This document shows positions 44,583 through 55,065 of a stretch of DNA of 64,000 nucleotides, piece by piece (within the stretch, counting starts at the first letter, position 1; the number at the start of each line of letters is the position of its first letter). The DNA is taken from NCBI RefSeq assembly GCF_033807575.1, contig NC_084711.1, forward strand, positions 5,766,001 to 5,830,000. Reading direction: 5' to 3'. A model generated the notes under the pieces. It was not told the origin of the DNA and did no database searches. It saw nothing but the letters and a program-made list of their open reading frames with translations. Origin of the DNA: Cydia pomonella. Taxonomy: Eukaryota; Arthropoda; Insecta; Lepidoptera; Tortricidae. The position numbers and the translations under genes are program-made.

Positions 44583-44740
44583 AACGACCGGTCTAGACTA
44601 GTCGGTAGTGACCCTGCCTATGAAGCCGATGGTCCTGGGTTCAAATCCCGGTAAGAGCATTTGTGTGATGAGCACAGATATTTGTTCCTGAGTCATGGGT
44701 GATTTCTATATATTTAAGTATTTTGTATACTTCTGTACGT
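44583..44740 (+). mobile_element. tRNA-derived SINE
   Basis: aacgaccggtctagactagt with a degenerate box A (TAGTCGGTAGTG), then gaagccgatggtcct and box B GGGTTCAAATCCC, then tttgtgtgatgagcacagat, atttgttcctgagtcatggg and tatttaagtatttt. It is truncated in the 3' part compared with 52745-53025. Confidence 0.85.
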
Positions 44741-44744
44741 TTAT

Positions 44745-44838
44745 TTACAATAACAGTATATACATAATGGATAAATGCAGAGGGTTACTATAACTAACTT
44801 AAATTTAAAAAAAAAGCCCTTGAGGCATTGTACCGTGT
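44745..44838 (+). mobile_element. Dispersed repeat, family R1, truncated
   Basis: Shares tatatacataatggata, gggttactataacta and gcccttgaggcattgtacc with 16137-16300. It lies directly after the SINE. Confidence 0.7.
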
Positions 44839-45097
44839 ACGTGGTGTATCGGAATAAATTTTTAGTAACTTGCACAGGCACACATTACCATCTCGGTCTA
44901 CACATAGTTACAGATATATTAGTTTCATATAGTTACAGATGTAAAACTTGCCGAACGTTTCACAGGAAATAAAGAAACTTTCATTTTGGAACTGGAATGA
45001 GATAATTTTGTGATTATGGAAAATTTTCAAGGCACATCAGTACATGTATTATAGACAGGTATTATGCGAGGAAGGGCAGTTAGAACTACCTGTAACC

Positions 45098-45251
45098 CAG
45101 GGGCGTAGTTACCCTAGGGCCAAGGGAGTCATGACCCGGAGCAGCAGGCTGCAAAGGGTTTTTTTTTTTCCTTAAGTGAAATACATTATCATCACTTAAT
45201 GGGGCAGCGAATCTAATTGGCTCGGGCGCCTAATATTTAAATACGCCTCTG
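45098..45251. mobile_element. Probable hAT-like MITE
   Basis: CAGGGGCGTAGTTA at the left and the imperfect inverse taaatacgcctctg at the right. The flanking octamers (ctgtaacc / atgtaaat) agree at five of eight positions, so the target duplication is decayed. Contains a T10 run. Confidence 0.45.
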
Positions 45252-45626
45252 ATGTAAATACCGCATAGTAACTACCTTTCCGCTTCTTATAACGGCTACG
45301 ATTAGGGTACATTTAAAAACACATCGATTTTAGGATATCGTTTTCTACACTTCGTCGATAAGTAGATACCAAAGGTAACTAAGTAAAACCTTCATAAAAT
45401 CGAGCTAAGTGTAACCCAACACTTACTTTAACATTACCATTACTATAATCTTTATGCGTTTGTTCCATTCCGCTAATCTACCAATTCCCGATTACCTCAA
45501 GTCTAGGTGCAACATCAGTAAAGCAAATTGCACTACAACTTATCAGGAGCATACCGCAAAGGCTTCCTTGTAACCATTAGTGCTTGCTGGGGAACTATTG
45601 TTATCGCTTTACAAACACACGGGAAC
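45252..45626. other. Unassigned DNA
   Basis: No feature supported. Confidence 0.4.
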
Positions 45627-45744
45627 CAGAGGGCCTACCGCGAACCAAGTTCGACGTGTTGCCTCCCTGTCACACTTACGTACGAATTTACAAGTGCAAC
45701 AGAGAGGCAATAACACGTCGAACGCGGTTCTCGGTAGGTCCTCT
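45627..45744. mobile_element. MITE with long TIRs
   Basis: agagggcctaccgcgaacca and gttcgacgtgttgcctccct are inverted at agagaggcaataacacgtcg and aacgcggttctcggtaggtc-ctct. The arms total about 50 bp with few mismatches around cgtacgaattt. Non-coding. Confidence 0.85.
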
Positions 45745-45904
45745 ATGTAGGTACCATTCGGATACCTTGGAAGTAAACATACCCGTAAGATTAAAGTAGA
45801 CGACCGCCCCTAAACCGCCTTTTCATACAAACGTAATGCTCATTGTCCAATTTATATGGAATTGTTTTTCGTTTCTAACTCTTATAATAATCAAAAAATC
45901 TAAA

Positions 45905-46197
45905 AAAGTCAATCGAAGCGGCATAGGTTAGGTAGGTTGTAAGTACAATGTGGCATCGAAACTCTAGGTCCCAGCGCGCACAAGTTTTTTGCAGAAATCG
46001 CGAAGCGTCTGGTTGACGTAACTGGTGACCAAAGAGCTAGCGGCTTCTTCCCACAACGTATCAGTATTGCGATACAACAAGGAAATGCCACCAGCATCCT
46101 TGGTACAATGCCTCAAGGGCCTATTTTAGATTTAAGCTAGTTATAGTAAACCTCTATATATATATATATCCATTATATATATTATTATTGTAAATAA
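45905..46197 (-). mobile_element. Dispersed repeat, family R1, inverted and longest copy
   Basis: On the - strand it reads ataatggatatata, ctataactagcttaaatcta, ggcccttgaggcattgtacc, aaggatgctggtggcatttc and aatactgatacgttgtggga, then a further ~130 bp not seen in the other copies. The 62-codon frame inside is not recognised. Confidence 0.75.
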
Positions 46198-46500
46198 AGG
46201 TCCGTAAACTACGTCCACAAGAGAGGTACGGGCATTGTGAATGTCATCTCGCTTTGTGTGGTAGGGCACAGCACAGCGGATGTCATGCCAGGTCTAGAGC
46301 AGAGCCCAACTGGGGAAGTACCTCCGCCTTACAGAAAACCGCAGCCAAATAACATTAGACCCTACTCATAGTGTTGTGTTCCTGCCGGTGAGTAAGGTTG
46401 CCCTCAACGAGGGGCGGAAGGGGGTTAGGGTCGGCAACGCACATGTAACTCCTCTGGAGTTGCAGGCGTACATAGGCACCTACGTAGTATTAAAAAAAAA
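46198..46500 (+). mobile_element. SINE with LINE-derived 3' tail, copy 3
   Basis: Starts ggtccgtaaactacgtcc and aligns with copies 1 and 2 to tgcaggcgtacatagg. About 45 bp around gcttaccatcagg are deleted before the A-rich end (tattaaaaaaaaa). It abuts the R1 repeat at 45905-46197. Confidence 0.85.
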
Positions 46501-46899
46501 GTTAGGTAGGAATTTATATACACCAAAAGGTGACATTTTATTTCATACTGTTAATATCGACAGAGGAAAATGAGGACTACGTTTGTATGGATACCATGCA
46601 CATTTTATTGTATGGTGTTATACTGGTTGGTATGAGTAGATGCTCTCTATAACCGACAGGAACACGGTTCGCTTTATACGTGTCGATAAGCTCGGAGCCG
46701 AAGGCGTGTGTTCGCTTCCTCGAGCTAGGTCCTTGTAAACAGCTGATAAATCGAAACTGATTTGCCAGGCAAATATGAAGTCTTGATGTGGTTGTTGTGA
46801 ACTACTTGTAAAAAGTAATTTGTGTCTTCCTTGAATTTGTAGCCGTCAGATAATGTAAATCGTTCTTATCGTAGTAATTGATGTCGTAAGTACTTAATC
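46501..46899. other. Unassigned DNA
   Basis: No feature supported. Confidence 0.4.
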
Positions 46900-46975
46900 C
46901 CTTCACCTTTGAACTTCTTAGTAATTGTATGTTACTTTTAATATGTAAATAAAGAGTTTACTACTACCACTAATT
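46900..46975 (+). mobile_element. LINE 3' end with (TAC)n-like tail, tentative
   Basis: tatgtaaataaagagtttac then tactaccactaat resembles the AATAAA plus trinucleotide tail at 19796-19826. The upstream body is not alignable. Confidence 0.4.
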
Positions 46976-47575
46976 TCATTTTTTACGAGAGTAAAGAAAA
47001 TATTAGTATAACTTAAACGTCAACGAAATGAACTAAATATATTCCAATTAGGCTACAGTGGCTATATGAAAGAATTAATACAATAAAATATAAACAAGCA
47101 AAAGACAGAAAATAATAGTTTTTTTCCCATGTCATTTATTTACATTAGACATTACAAATTATAACATAATATCAGACTAAACGAATAATAATTAATAGTA
47201 AGTACTCATAATTAATAGAAAACAAATGCGATGTCAAATAAACCTTCTATTGCTCTTAATTATACAATTTATAAGACTTTTTATAGCATATCAGTGACAA
47301 GCAAATTGCGGCTGAATTGCTAAATCATTGCGTTGCTTTTAGGTTTTTTGACGCCTTTAATGTCTTTTTAATGGAGATAAGTTTTCTGTGCCGTGGCCGC
47401 CAGATTGAGCTAAATTTGTAAAGCAAATGTTTAAGCTGGTATATATTTCGTCGCTAAGCACATCTCCTGCTGTGTGACATCGAGTGCTAGTCATGTTTCT
47501 CAGGCAATTTTTATGTTCAAAATTTTTTATTCATGAATATCGTTTTCGTTTAGGAATAGCATTAACCTTAGCTTA
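46976..47575. other. Unassigned DNA
   Basis: No feature supported. Confidence 0.4.
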
Positions 47576-47833
47576 CGGCCCGATTCGAGGAATGATTAAG
47601 ACACGTTTAAGATCTTGGAAAGATTTTTAAAAGATCGATAACTAAACATGTCAAAATTGACGTTTATTTCGATTCCGCTGTGATCCCAATAAAATCTATC
47701 TACGATATTTCTAACGTCAAAGTGACATTGGTTGCCCGAATCGAGATGCTTCTGTCAAGTCAGTTATACGACATACAAACGATATCTAAATAAGAACTTA
47801 TCGTTATCGTGTCTCATTCTTCGAATCGGACCG
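47576..47833. mobile_element. MITE with TTA target duplication
   Basis: CGGCCCGATTCGAGGAATGA at the left is closely inverted at tcattcttcgaatcggaccg. TTA stands on both sides (47573-47575, 47834-47836). 258 bp, non-coding. A related partial copy lies at 17041-17303. The 3-bp duplication fits PIF/Harbinger. Confidence 0.85.
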
Positions 47834-47836
47834 TTA

Positions 47837-48271
47837 GGCACTTTGAAATAGTCTTACTTATTTAAAATAATTGTGTAAAGATGTATTTGTCGCAATTGCT
47901 AAACGTGTTGTAAATTTACGGTTAAGGTGAAGTGGATTCAGAAGACAGAGTTTTTACAATGTCGTAGCGTTTTTTTTGGATCACAATACGACTGCCATAA
48001 ATTTAATCAGTAATCTTGAGGCTTTTCTCGAGGACCTGTATTTGAATTCTGGACCGTTTTGAATCCTGACTTTTTGCCTTTCGCTTGATAGAAAAAAATA
48101 CGATCTAGTACATATTATCCACTAAGCTAAAAATCGGCAGTATCAATGTTACTTAAACATTTGTAACAAATTATGAACAAAAGCTAAATATTTTAAAATA
48201 TCTCCTAAAAATCGACAATATCATTTGAGGGAATATGGAGTGATCTGGAGGCGTCTTAGTGTTACCGCACG
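47837..48271. other. Unassigned DNA
   Basis: No feature supported. Confidence 0.4.
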
Positions 48272-48320
48272 AATCGATCGATGGTAGAATGGAACAGTTC
48301 CATTCTACCATCGATCGATT
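48272..48320. repeat. Perfect 49-bp palindrome
   Basis: Two exactly complementary 23-bp arms separated by cag: aatcgatcgatggtagaatg plus gaa, and the inverse. The arms hold repeated ATCGAT. Weak further pairing outside (gttaccgcac / gtggtagaac) hints that it is the core of a larger MITE. Confidence 0.95.
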
Positions 48321-48554
48321 ATCGATTGTCTGGTGTGGTAGAACCCTTACATTATCCATCTAATGGATAAATGTGATCTGTTATAACCATAGTACAATAG
48401 GGGTCTCATGTGTTCCCCATACGTGAACGGAACGAATTAAAATTCCGCCAGAGGACGCGTCATCTGCGACGTCGACGGTTGCTGTTTGTTTGCATCCGTC
48501 CTGCGGTCACAGGGTTAAAGTGCAGAAGTAAAATGCAGCGAAAATTCATAATTA

Positions 48555-48586
48555 GTGTTCCGTACAAAACTTTGTTCACGGAGCAC
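48555..48586. repeat. gtgttccgt palindrome, copy 2 (inverted)
   Basis: gtgttccgtacaaaactttg continuing to ttcacggagcac is the reverse complement of 21561-21592 with few changes. Confidence 0.7.
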
Positions 48587-49613
48587 TTATGGGATCATTT
48601 CGGTCCTATAAATCGGTTACCTGTTTTTTTTTAATTTAATGTTAGACTAGTATCGGACAAGCATTACGTGTTAAGGCATATGACGTTAGTACTCAATGTA
48701 CTTTCTTGATATTAATTTACATATATTATAATTTTCCTCAGAACTACGGGAACTCTAAAACAAAAGGTTTTGATTGTAGATACCGATGCTCATTTTGCAT
48801 TCATTTTACCTATAATTCCTACAATTGTTCACACGTATGTCGAAACAATGAACATAGCCATTTTTTATGAAAGAGAAGTCAATAATATATTCGTTATAAG
48901 GCTGGGTAGCATTTTAAGCTTAATTTTAGGCGGTTCTACAAAAATCAGCTATCTAGTTTTTTCTTATACTTATCTGAAATTACATGTATGAACTCACTCG
49001 TTGTTTAAGTAGCGTCGTTGAAATTATAGATAGTGCTCGCATTTCAATAAGTGGTTTAGTGGTTTGAGGTGTAAGTATCGTTAACAGAACAGATTGGCGT
49101 GAAAATAATGTTATTTTTGTTGTTTTTTCACAACTTACCCGAGTATGTAGGTACCTAATATTTACGAGAAGCAAAACTGCCATAAAAAATATCATGCCAT
49201 TTTAATATAAATATATCGTATTAATGTTCACCACAAACGTAAATGTAAAACTTTTTTGACATGAAAAGAGTGTTTTGGAAATATTTTTTTAAATATAAGG
49301 CTTCTGCATATTAAAAGTACTGTGGCGGTGTACTAATGTTTTTATCTCGACAGGGCATTAGGGAAATACAAACGAGCAGCGATACAAGACTCGTTTTGTT
49401 TCTGCATTGTAATTGTATGTGTCGCGGTATTTGACTTCCGAGTCCCGAGAGACAAGGCAATTTTTTACATCTAGACATTCTAGATACACACTAAATTACT
49501 CACATAGGTATATTTCCTTATTTTATAACAAACAGATATTGTTTTTTTAAAGCCTTATATTTAGTGTTTGTGAATTAGTTACTAACACCTCATTTCGAGT
49601 CTCAAAACTCCGA
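48587..49613. other. Unassigned DNA
   Basis: Frames at 48770-48991 (+) and 48980-49195 (-) are unrecognised. No repeat identified. Confidence 0.4.
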
Positions 49614-49935
49614 GGCGTGAATACTTAAGAGGGAAAAATAGCTTTGCGATCCTAACGAAATAACGGTACTTTTTCTACGATATTTCTATTTCAGGAGAAA
49701 ACGTTTTCAACTAACTTTTAACAAATCACTTCGATTATAATGTTGATCGCTTCAGCAAAATATATATATTATAGGTAAAAAGGTTTCGCCTTAAAATATT
49801 TATTTTTGTATAGATATTGCAAAAAAAAAAAGAAAAACTGATAAACCTAGTTTTATATTGTGTCAATAACATTCTAAAAATCAAAGAATGGAAATTATTT
49901 AGAAGTGGAAAACATTTTCTCTTTTTGTTTGGACG
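49614..49935 (+). repeat. Duplicated block D, copy 2
   Basis: Same ordered matches as 33758-34030, with extra sequence (tctatttcaggagaaaacgt and ttcaactaacttt) before aacaaatcact, and an A11 run. The two copies diverge after the shared ctctttttgt...cctctta. Confidence 0.75.
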
Positions 49936-50660
49936 AGTATAATGTGGTATATTTTCCTCTTAAATATGGTCGAAGAAATATTATTTGCACCGATGAAATT
50001 TATTGCGAATGGCTCTTTTACAATAGGGTAATAAAACAATTAGCTGCCGAAGTGTACTCGAGCTACACATTCTTGGTCCTAGTTACTTTTCTACATTTTA
50101 ATTTTATTCTCATTTTCCCCTATCTGTACCCGGTGTAACACGAGGAACCCGAACGATTTTAACCGCGCAAATCTGAGGCGAAAAGAAGGAAAAAATGTTT
50201 TATGAGTTACTTTATTTCGTAGTCTTTTATTTAAAAATATATATAATTATGGAAAAAAAACCTTAATTATAAAGTCAATACGATTTGTGTCAAAAAAAAA
50301 AAGGTTTATTTATTCTAATAACGTGTCGAACTTATCCCAGAAACACATATCATAACTAGTCATTCCCATGCACTTATGAATGGGCCGTGCCATGCGGCAA
50401 AGCACATCATACCTCTTTTGTCCTTTAGTGTTCTTAGATAAAGTTTTATGACCAATCAAATTATTTTTCCTCAACTATTCTTACGAGTGAGCTTTGATGA
50501 TAAAAAAACGACTTTTTGCTAAAGTTGACATGTAATATTGAAAAAGAAAAACCATTTAGCTCGCGTGTCTTTACAATTCAACCCTAACGACTAAATCAGC
50601 TCTAAAATTTACATATATTTTATACAAATCTTAATTATATAAATTAACAAAAACATTTCA
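49936..50660. other. Unassigned DNA
   Basis: No gene supported; the 77-codon frame 49905-50138 begins in block D with a non-ATG codon. Confidence 0.4.
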
Positions 50661-50881
50661 GGGGACCGGTTTTTGAATTTTGAGCGCTCGATTTCGTCAC
50701 TCGAAAATCTGTGGAAAACGGCGTAATGCTATTTTTTAAATACGAGCGATAGAAATTAGGAATCGAGTGGTATCGACCACTCGTTTTCAATTCCAATAGG
50801 AGAATTTAAATGCCTAGTAGTGGAGATATTATTGAACAAAATACACAAAATCGAGTGGTCGAAATTCAAAAATCGGCCCCC
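50661..50881. mobile_element. MITE with about 34-bp TIRs
   Basis: ggggaccggtttttgaattt then tgagcgctcgattt at the left, and aaatcgagtggtcgaaattc then aaaaatcggcccc at the right, are inverted with few changes. An inner palindrome CGAGTGGTATCGACCACTCG lies at 50765-50784. Non-coding, 221 bp. Confidence 0.85.
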
Positions 50882-51895
50882 AGTATTTTTAATTTAGAAC
50901 GACCTAACGGGTAGTATATGTACCTCCGCTTTACATCAGGCGTCGTAACAATACCTACTACTCGTATCTAAGTATTATCTACTTATTTTGACATAAGAAT
51001 AATACTATTATTCCCTGGTACTGGTCATGTTTTCTATAGGGGCTACGTAAGACTAAATTTTTTCTCACGGTAGAAAGTGACAAATCACGAATTCATGACG
51101 ACATAATTTCCGCAATTAGAAATTGATAAAAAATGCTCGTTTATTTGACGACTTGCGGAGAAAGTTGTTTGATTTGTTGCAAATGTTATTAATTGCTCTG
51201 ACAACTAATTTCAATCTCGTTGGCATATTGACAAACTATTACGTGTAGGTAGGTAGGTACTTGTTTAACAACATACATTTTGGTACACCGGTTACATTAA
51301 ATTTAATATGGAGATAAGTACACATAAAAAACAATACCAACTGAATTGATAACCACCTTTTGAAATGTTGAAGGCGGTTAACAATTTAAAAATAGGACTA
51401 AATTTGATTAATTTTCACGATTATTTTCTTCAGTCTCGATAAAAATGTGGGTTACCCTGTTTTAAATATAAAACGTAAAATGATAACTAAGTAGTAAGTC
51501 TGAAAATATAAGGCGTTTAAAAATTGTTGAAGTCTTTTTTAAGGAATTTTTGTCGGTTTTATCTCAACATCTTAAACATGCCAAATTATACAATCACCGA
51601 ACTATCCAGAAATATTTCTCCTTTCGTATTCACACCTATTAGGTTGGGTTAGAATGTCGGAATGTAACGGCAGTGGAGGAGAAATGGGCTCAGTTGGGCT
51701 TTATTGACTGTGTACGTAGATTGTACTCCGTGTGGAATAACGAGAGCTGATATTTTGTGCGACATGAAACGTCACAGTGGCTAAGAAACAGTAGGAGTAT
51801 TTTTTTACTTACTTACATGTTGTATACTTATAACTTCTGAGAAAGCCGCATGTCGGGTAGAAATCCCCAGAATCAAACTTTTTTTATTGTCTAGT
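50882..51895. other. Unassigned AT-rich DNA
   Basis: Contains a short (TAGG)n run near 51247. No gene. Confidence 0.4.
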
Positions 51896-52132
51896 TAGGG
51901 TTCCGTACCCAAAGGGTAAAACTGGACCCTATTACTAAGACTCCCCTGTCCGTTCGTCTGTCTGTCCATCTGTCCGTCTGTCACCAGGCCGTATCTCATG
52001 AACCGTGATAGCTAGACAGTTGAAATATTCACAGATGATGATTATGTATTTTTGTTGCCGCTATAACAACAAATACTAAAAAGTACGGAACCCTCAGTGG
52101 GCGAGTCCGACTCGCACTTGTCTGGTTTTTTT
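51896..52132 (-). mobile_element. gggttccgt-type repeat, longer variant
   Basis: agggttccgtacccaaaggg, then gtctgtctgtccatctgtcc, ctcatgaaccgtgatagcta, gttgccgctataacaacaaa and tacggaaccctcagtgggcg to gactcgcacttgtctgg. A form very frequent in Lepidopteran genomes. Non-coding. Confidence 0.8.
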
Positions 52133-52159
52133 ATTGGGAACGTCTGTTTTTTTTTATGA

Positions 52160-52290
52160 TTCAACATCATCATTATCAGCCAAGATTTGTGCTGCTATTT
52201 TGGCATGGCATACTTTGAGGGCCAGCGGTCTGCTTAGCAACCTAATGCTAAGACTTGGCACAGGCACCAGTTTCTACTTATTTATGTCAC
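52160..52290 (-). mobile_element. RTE-type LINE 3' end
   Basis: On the - strand ctggtgcctgtgccaagtct, tagcattaggttgctaagca, gaccgctggccctcaaagt and ttggctgataatgatgatgt, ending in a GAT-repeat tail, as in Lepidopteran RTE elements. Confidence 0.6.
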
Positions 52291-52744
52291 TGCTATTTGA
52301 CCTTTCAATGTAGAAGTAAAACTAAGCCTCTTTGGAATTATATTACACGTAAATAAAATAAAATGCGAGATTGCGTTTGGAGGCCAATCAAATTAGATTT
52401 TTCGAAGAATTAATTTTCAGAAGGATAGAATACATTTTAAAACCTTCATTTGGTCCTAAATGCGTCTAATCCGAGTTTGCGCAGTCCTAGGGGGTGTGCA
52501 TACATTTTTGCTCGTTTTCCAGATTTGTTCTTGTAGCTCAAAAACGGTACGTTCGACGAAAATTAATAAAATAAATAAATAAGGTTAGGTTGTTTAATTA
52601 AATAAGGTTAAATTCAGCGTCTAATAAGCATCTTACGCTTCAAATTCGATTCAGTAGTACAGCCGAAATCAAAAGTTAGTTACCGGGAAATTTTCTCATT
52701 TAATTTATATATAAAATATAATTTATAACAACAAACTTATATTT
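52291..52744. other. Unassigned AT-rich DNA
   Basis: No feature supported. Confidence 0.4.
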
Positions 52745-53025
52745 TATTAATTAAATAAATATTATAGGACATTATTACACAAATTGACTAAATCCTACAG
52801 TAAGCTCAATAAGGCATGTGTTGAGGGTACTTAGACAACGATATATATATATAATATATAAATATTTATAAATACTTAAATACATAGAAACACCCATGAC
52901 TCAGGAACAAATATCCATGCTCATCACACAAATACATGCCCTTACCAGGATTTGAACCCGGGACCATCATCTTCGTAGGCAGGGTCACTACACACTAAGC
53001 CAAACCGGTCGTTAATTATAACGCC
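52745..53025 (-). mobile_element. tRNA-derived SINE, most complete copy
   Basis: On the - strand: aacgaccggtttggcttagt with box A TGGCTTAGTGTGTAG, then gcctacgaagatgatggtcc and box B GGGTTCAAATCCT, the conserved tttgtgtgatgagcatggat and atttgttcctgagtcatggg body, an AT-rich stretch, and the 3' part taccctcaacacatgcctta to tgtgtaataatgtcctataa. It shows the order tRNA head, body, AT-rich 3' end expected of a SINE. Confidence 0.9.
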
Positions 53026-53690
53026 TTTTGACCGATATCTGATTCACCAAACCTTGCTGGTAGTGCCATTGTAATTGATGGTGAGTTCTTTCTACATCGA
53101 GTGGTTTGGCAAAAAAAAGCATCTCGTAAGGCTCCTAAAATTTATGCACACCTCCTCGGATTGCGCAAACTCAGATTACACTCATTTAGGACCAAATGAA
53201 GCTATTAAAACTATTTCCAGCTTATTTATTTATGTATTTGTTAACCAGTTGAGTCTAGATCTTACCTACATACATCCCTTACGCAACATTTACAATTACA
53301 GCAATTTCTAGCTTACTGGAAATTATTTTTTTCCTCAAAGCGCTTTATATCTAATTTGATTGGCCTATTGGAAATTCCACCGCTTCACAATTTGGGAGAT
53401 GGTTGTTAATGACCACTACTACACGTAAGAAGCCACTAATGTAACATTGTAGAATTTTTGTTGTACGAGACAAGAGGTTTCACAAATAACAAATTAGTTT
53501 TCATACCTACTGATTAGTACAACTATGACACAGCCACTCCTTGTGTAACGGCTTTCGTTTCAATCGCATGCAAGCAATGGGTTCGATGACCGATAGCGGC
53601 TGCGCTTAGCCTGTTCCTTATCACAGCACAGATCAACTCGAACGCGGAAACCGAACGTTTATCAAATGGCGAACGTTTAAAAAAAACATT
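53026..53690. other. Unassigned DNA
   Basis: A 78-codon frame (53075-53311) is unrecognised. Confidence 0.4.
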
Positions 53691-53950
53691 TTATATAGGC
53701 TGATGGTGATGAGATGGTTTGGACATGTGATGAGACGACCATCAGAGCACATGATCAAAAAACTCCTGGATATGGCTGCTGCAGCTCGAGGACCAGGTAG
53801 ACCACATGCAACCTGGATGGCAGATTTACGAAAGACATGAAGGATGGAAACCTTAGACCAGAGACGACCCAGGACCGACCGCTGGCGACGCATGATTAGC
53901 AGGGCCGATCCCAAGTAAATGGGAAGGAGCCAGGCAAAAGAAGAACTTGA
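53691..53950 (+). pseudogene. LINE endonuclease/reverse-transcriptase C-terminus
   Basis: The + strand reads LYRLMVMRWFGHVMRRPSEH, then KKLLDMAAAARGPGRPHATW and MADLRK. After a frameshift near 53835 KDMKDGNLRPETTQDR appears in another frame, and after a second shift RWRRMISRADPK ends at a natural TAA. This is the RWFGHVxRR...GRPxxxWxxDLxKDM...DRxxWRRxxxxADP order of RTE-like LINE C-termini. The 143-codon frame on the opposite strand (54064 to 53633) is only its shadow. Inactive. Confidence 0.85.
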
Positions 53951-54011
53951 TGGTGATGAGTCATGACTTGGCATAGGTACTGTGCGCGTCGGAAGGCCAA
54001 CCTGGTGACCT

Positions 54012-54155
54012 GGGTGCATAGCCGACGTGCCAATCGTTAACGCTCCGTAGCGAGCGAAACGCACCTGTCACTGTCGCACTAATATGGCAGAGTGCTAGAG
54101 AGATGACTACGCTACGCTATGGAGTATTAATGATTGGCACGTTGGCTAAGCACCC
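54012..54155. mobile_element. Palindromic MITE, family A copy 2
   Basis: gggtgcatagccgacgtgcc at the left and ggcacgttggctaagcaccc at the right are inverted. The inside matches 775-928 (taacgctccgtagcgagcga, actgtcgcactaatatgg). Confidence 0.85.
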
Positions 54156-54295
54156 TGAATCGAAAACTTTATACTTAAGACGGAAGTGGACGACCGCCGC
54201 GAAATTGCCTTTTCATTCAAACGTAAAATTTTCCCCTAGCCTAGTTGTACATTATTGAAAATATTCGCTATTATGTCACTAAGTCAGAAATGTTA

Positions 54296-54480
54296 TAAAA
54301 CATACAAATACCAATACAAATACTATTTATTGCACACCTCAATACAGAAACAGTACAAATAATACAACACATAAAGAAGAGGTAAACAACAGGCGGTCTT
54401 ATCGCTGAAAAGCGATCTCTTCCAGACAACCTCCAGACATACTCGAATAACAGGGCCCAAGTTTCGGTCCCGCCCCGGCA
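54296..54480 (-). mobile_element. LINE 3' end, 'gataagaccgcc' family
   Basis: On the - strand tgtctggaagagatcgcttt, tcagcgataagaccgcctgt and tgtgcaataaatagtatttg with a repetitive A/T/G tail. Upstream it carries ggcccgttattcg-like LINE sequence with broken frames. Confidence 0.75.
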
Positions 54481-54951
54481 TGTTGGCAAGTCCAACAGAA
54501 ACTATACTTTTTGACACAATTAGATTTATACCAACCACAGCTATGACCCTTCGTCTGTTTTTATTTTTTTAATTATTTTATTAGAAGAGTTGGAAGCATT
54601 TAAACATTTGCATGGAAATGTTTTTGCGCTTCTAATTCTTATAATAGTCCAAATTTTAAAAAAGTCAAACGAAAGGGGATAACCATAGGGTTACTATAAT
54701 ATAATACATATTTCAATGGTTTCCTCTCTGGATTTTGGCATTTTGCAAAATATTTTTTCCATATTTTCATGTAGGCATAGTAACCTTCTTGTGAACTTTT
54801 GTAGGGTTAAGTTCTACGCTCTCGTGTTGTTAATTAATTTTTGCTCAACTACTACGCAGTTCGCACTAAACTTATTGGCCAATCTGTAGGTTATTACTTA
54901 TTAGCATATGTATCATAAGTATGTGTCTTTAAAATAATTATTCTCATTTCA
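54481..54951. other. Unassigned DNA
   Basis: No feature supported. Confidence 0.4.
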
Positions 54952-55065
54952 GCCGAAATAAATCCCCTGCTGGACTAAAGCCTTTCACAAGGATCTTCGC
55001 TACGACCGTGTTCTGTACCTGCCCTTATACAATCCACGTGATCTTGACTTAAGGATCTTATAGTA
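54952..55065 (-). pseudogene. RTE-type LINE C-terminus fragment
   Basis: On the - strand one frame, with internal stops, gives RGLYKGRYRTRS*RRSL*KALVQQGIYFG* near the end. This follows the family ending DRSRWRSLGEAFVQQW..IG-stop. The nucleotide motif ctgctggac..aagcctttcacaagg on the + strand is the usual signature of these ends. Inactive. Confidence 0.65.

Noticed and set aside
53633..54064. 143-codon frame on the - strand, the longest in the window
   Set aside because: It is the antisense shadow of the + strand LINE remnant at 53691-53950 and of a MITE; its start is GTG.
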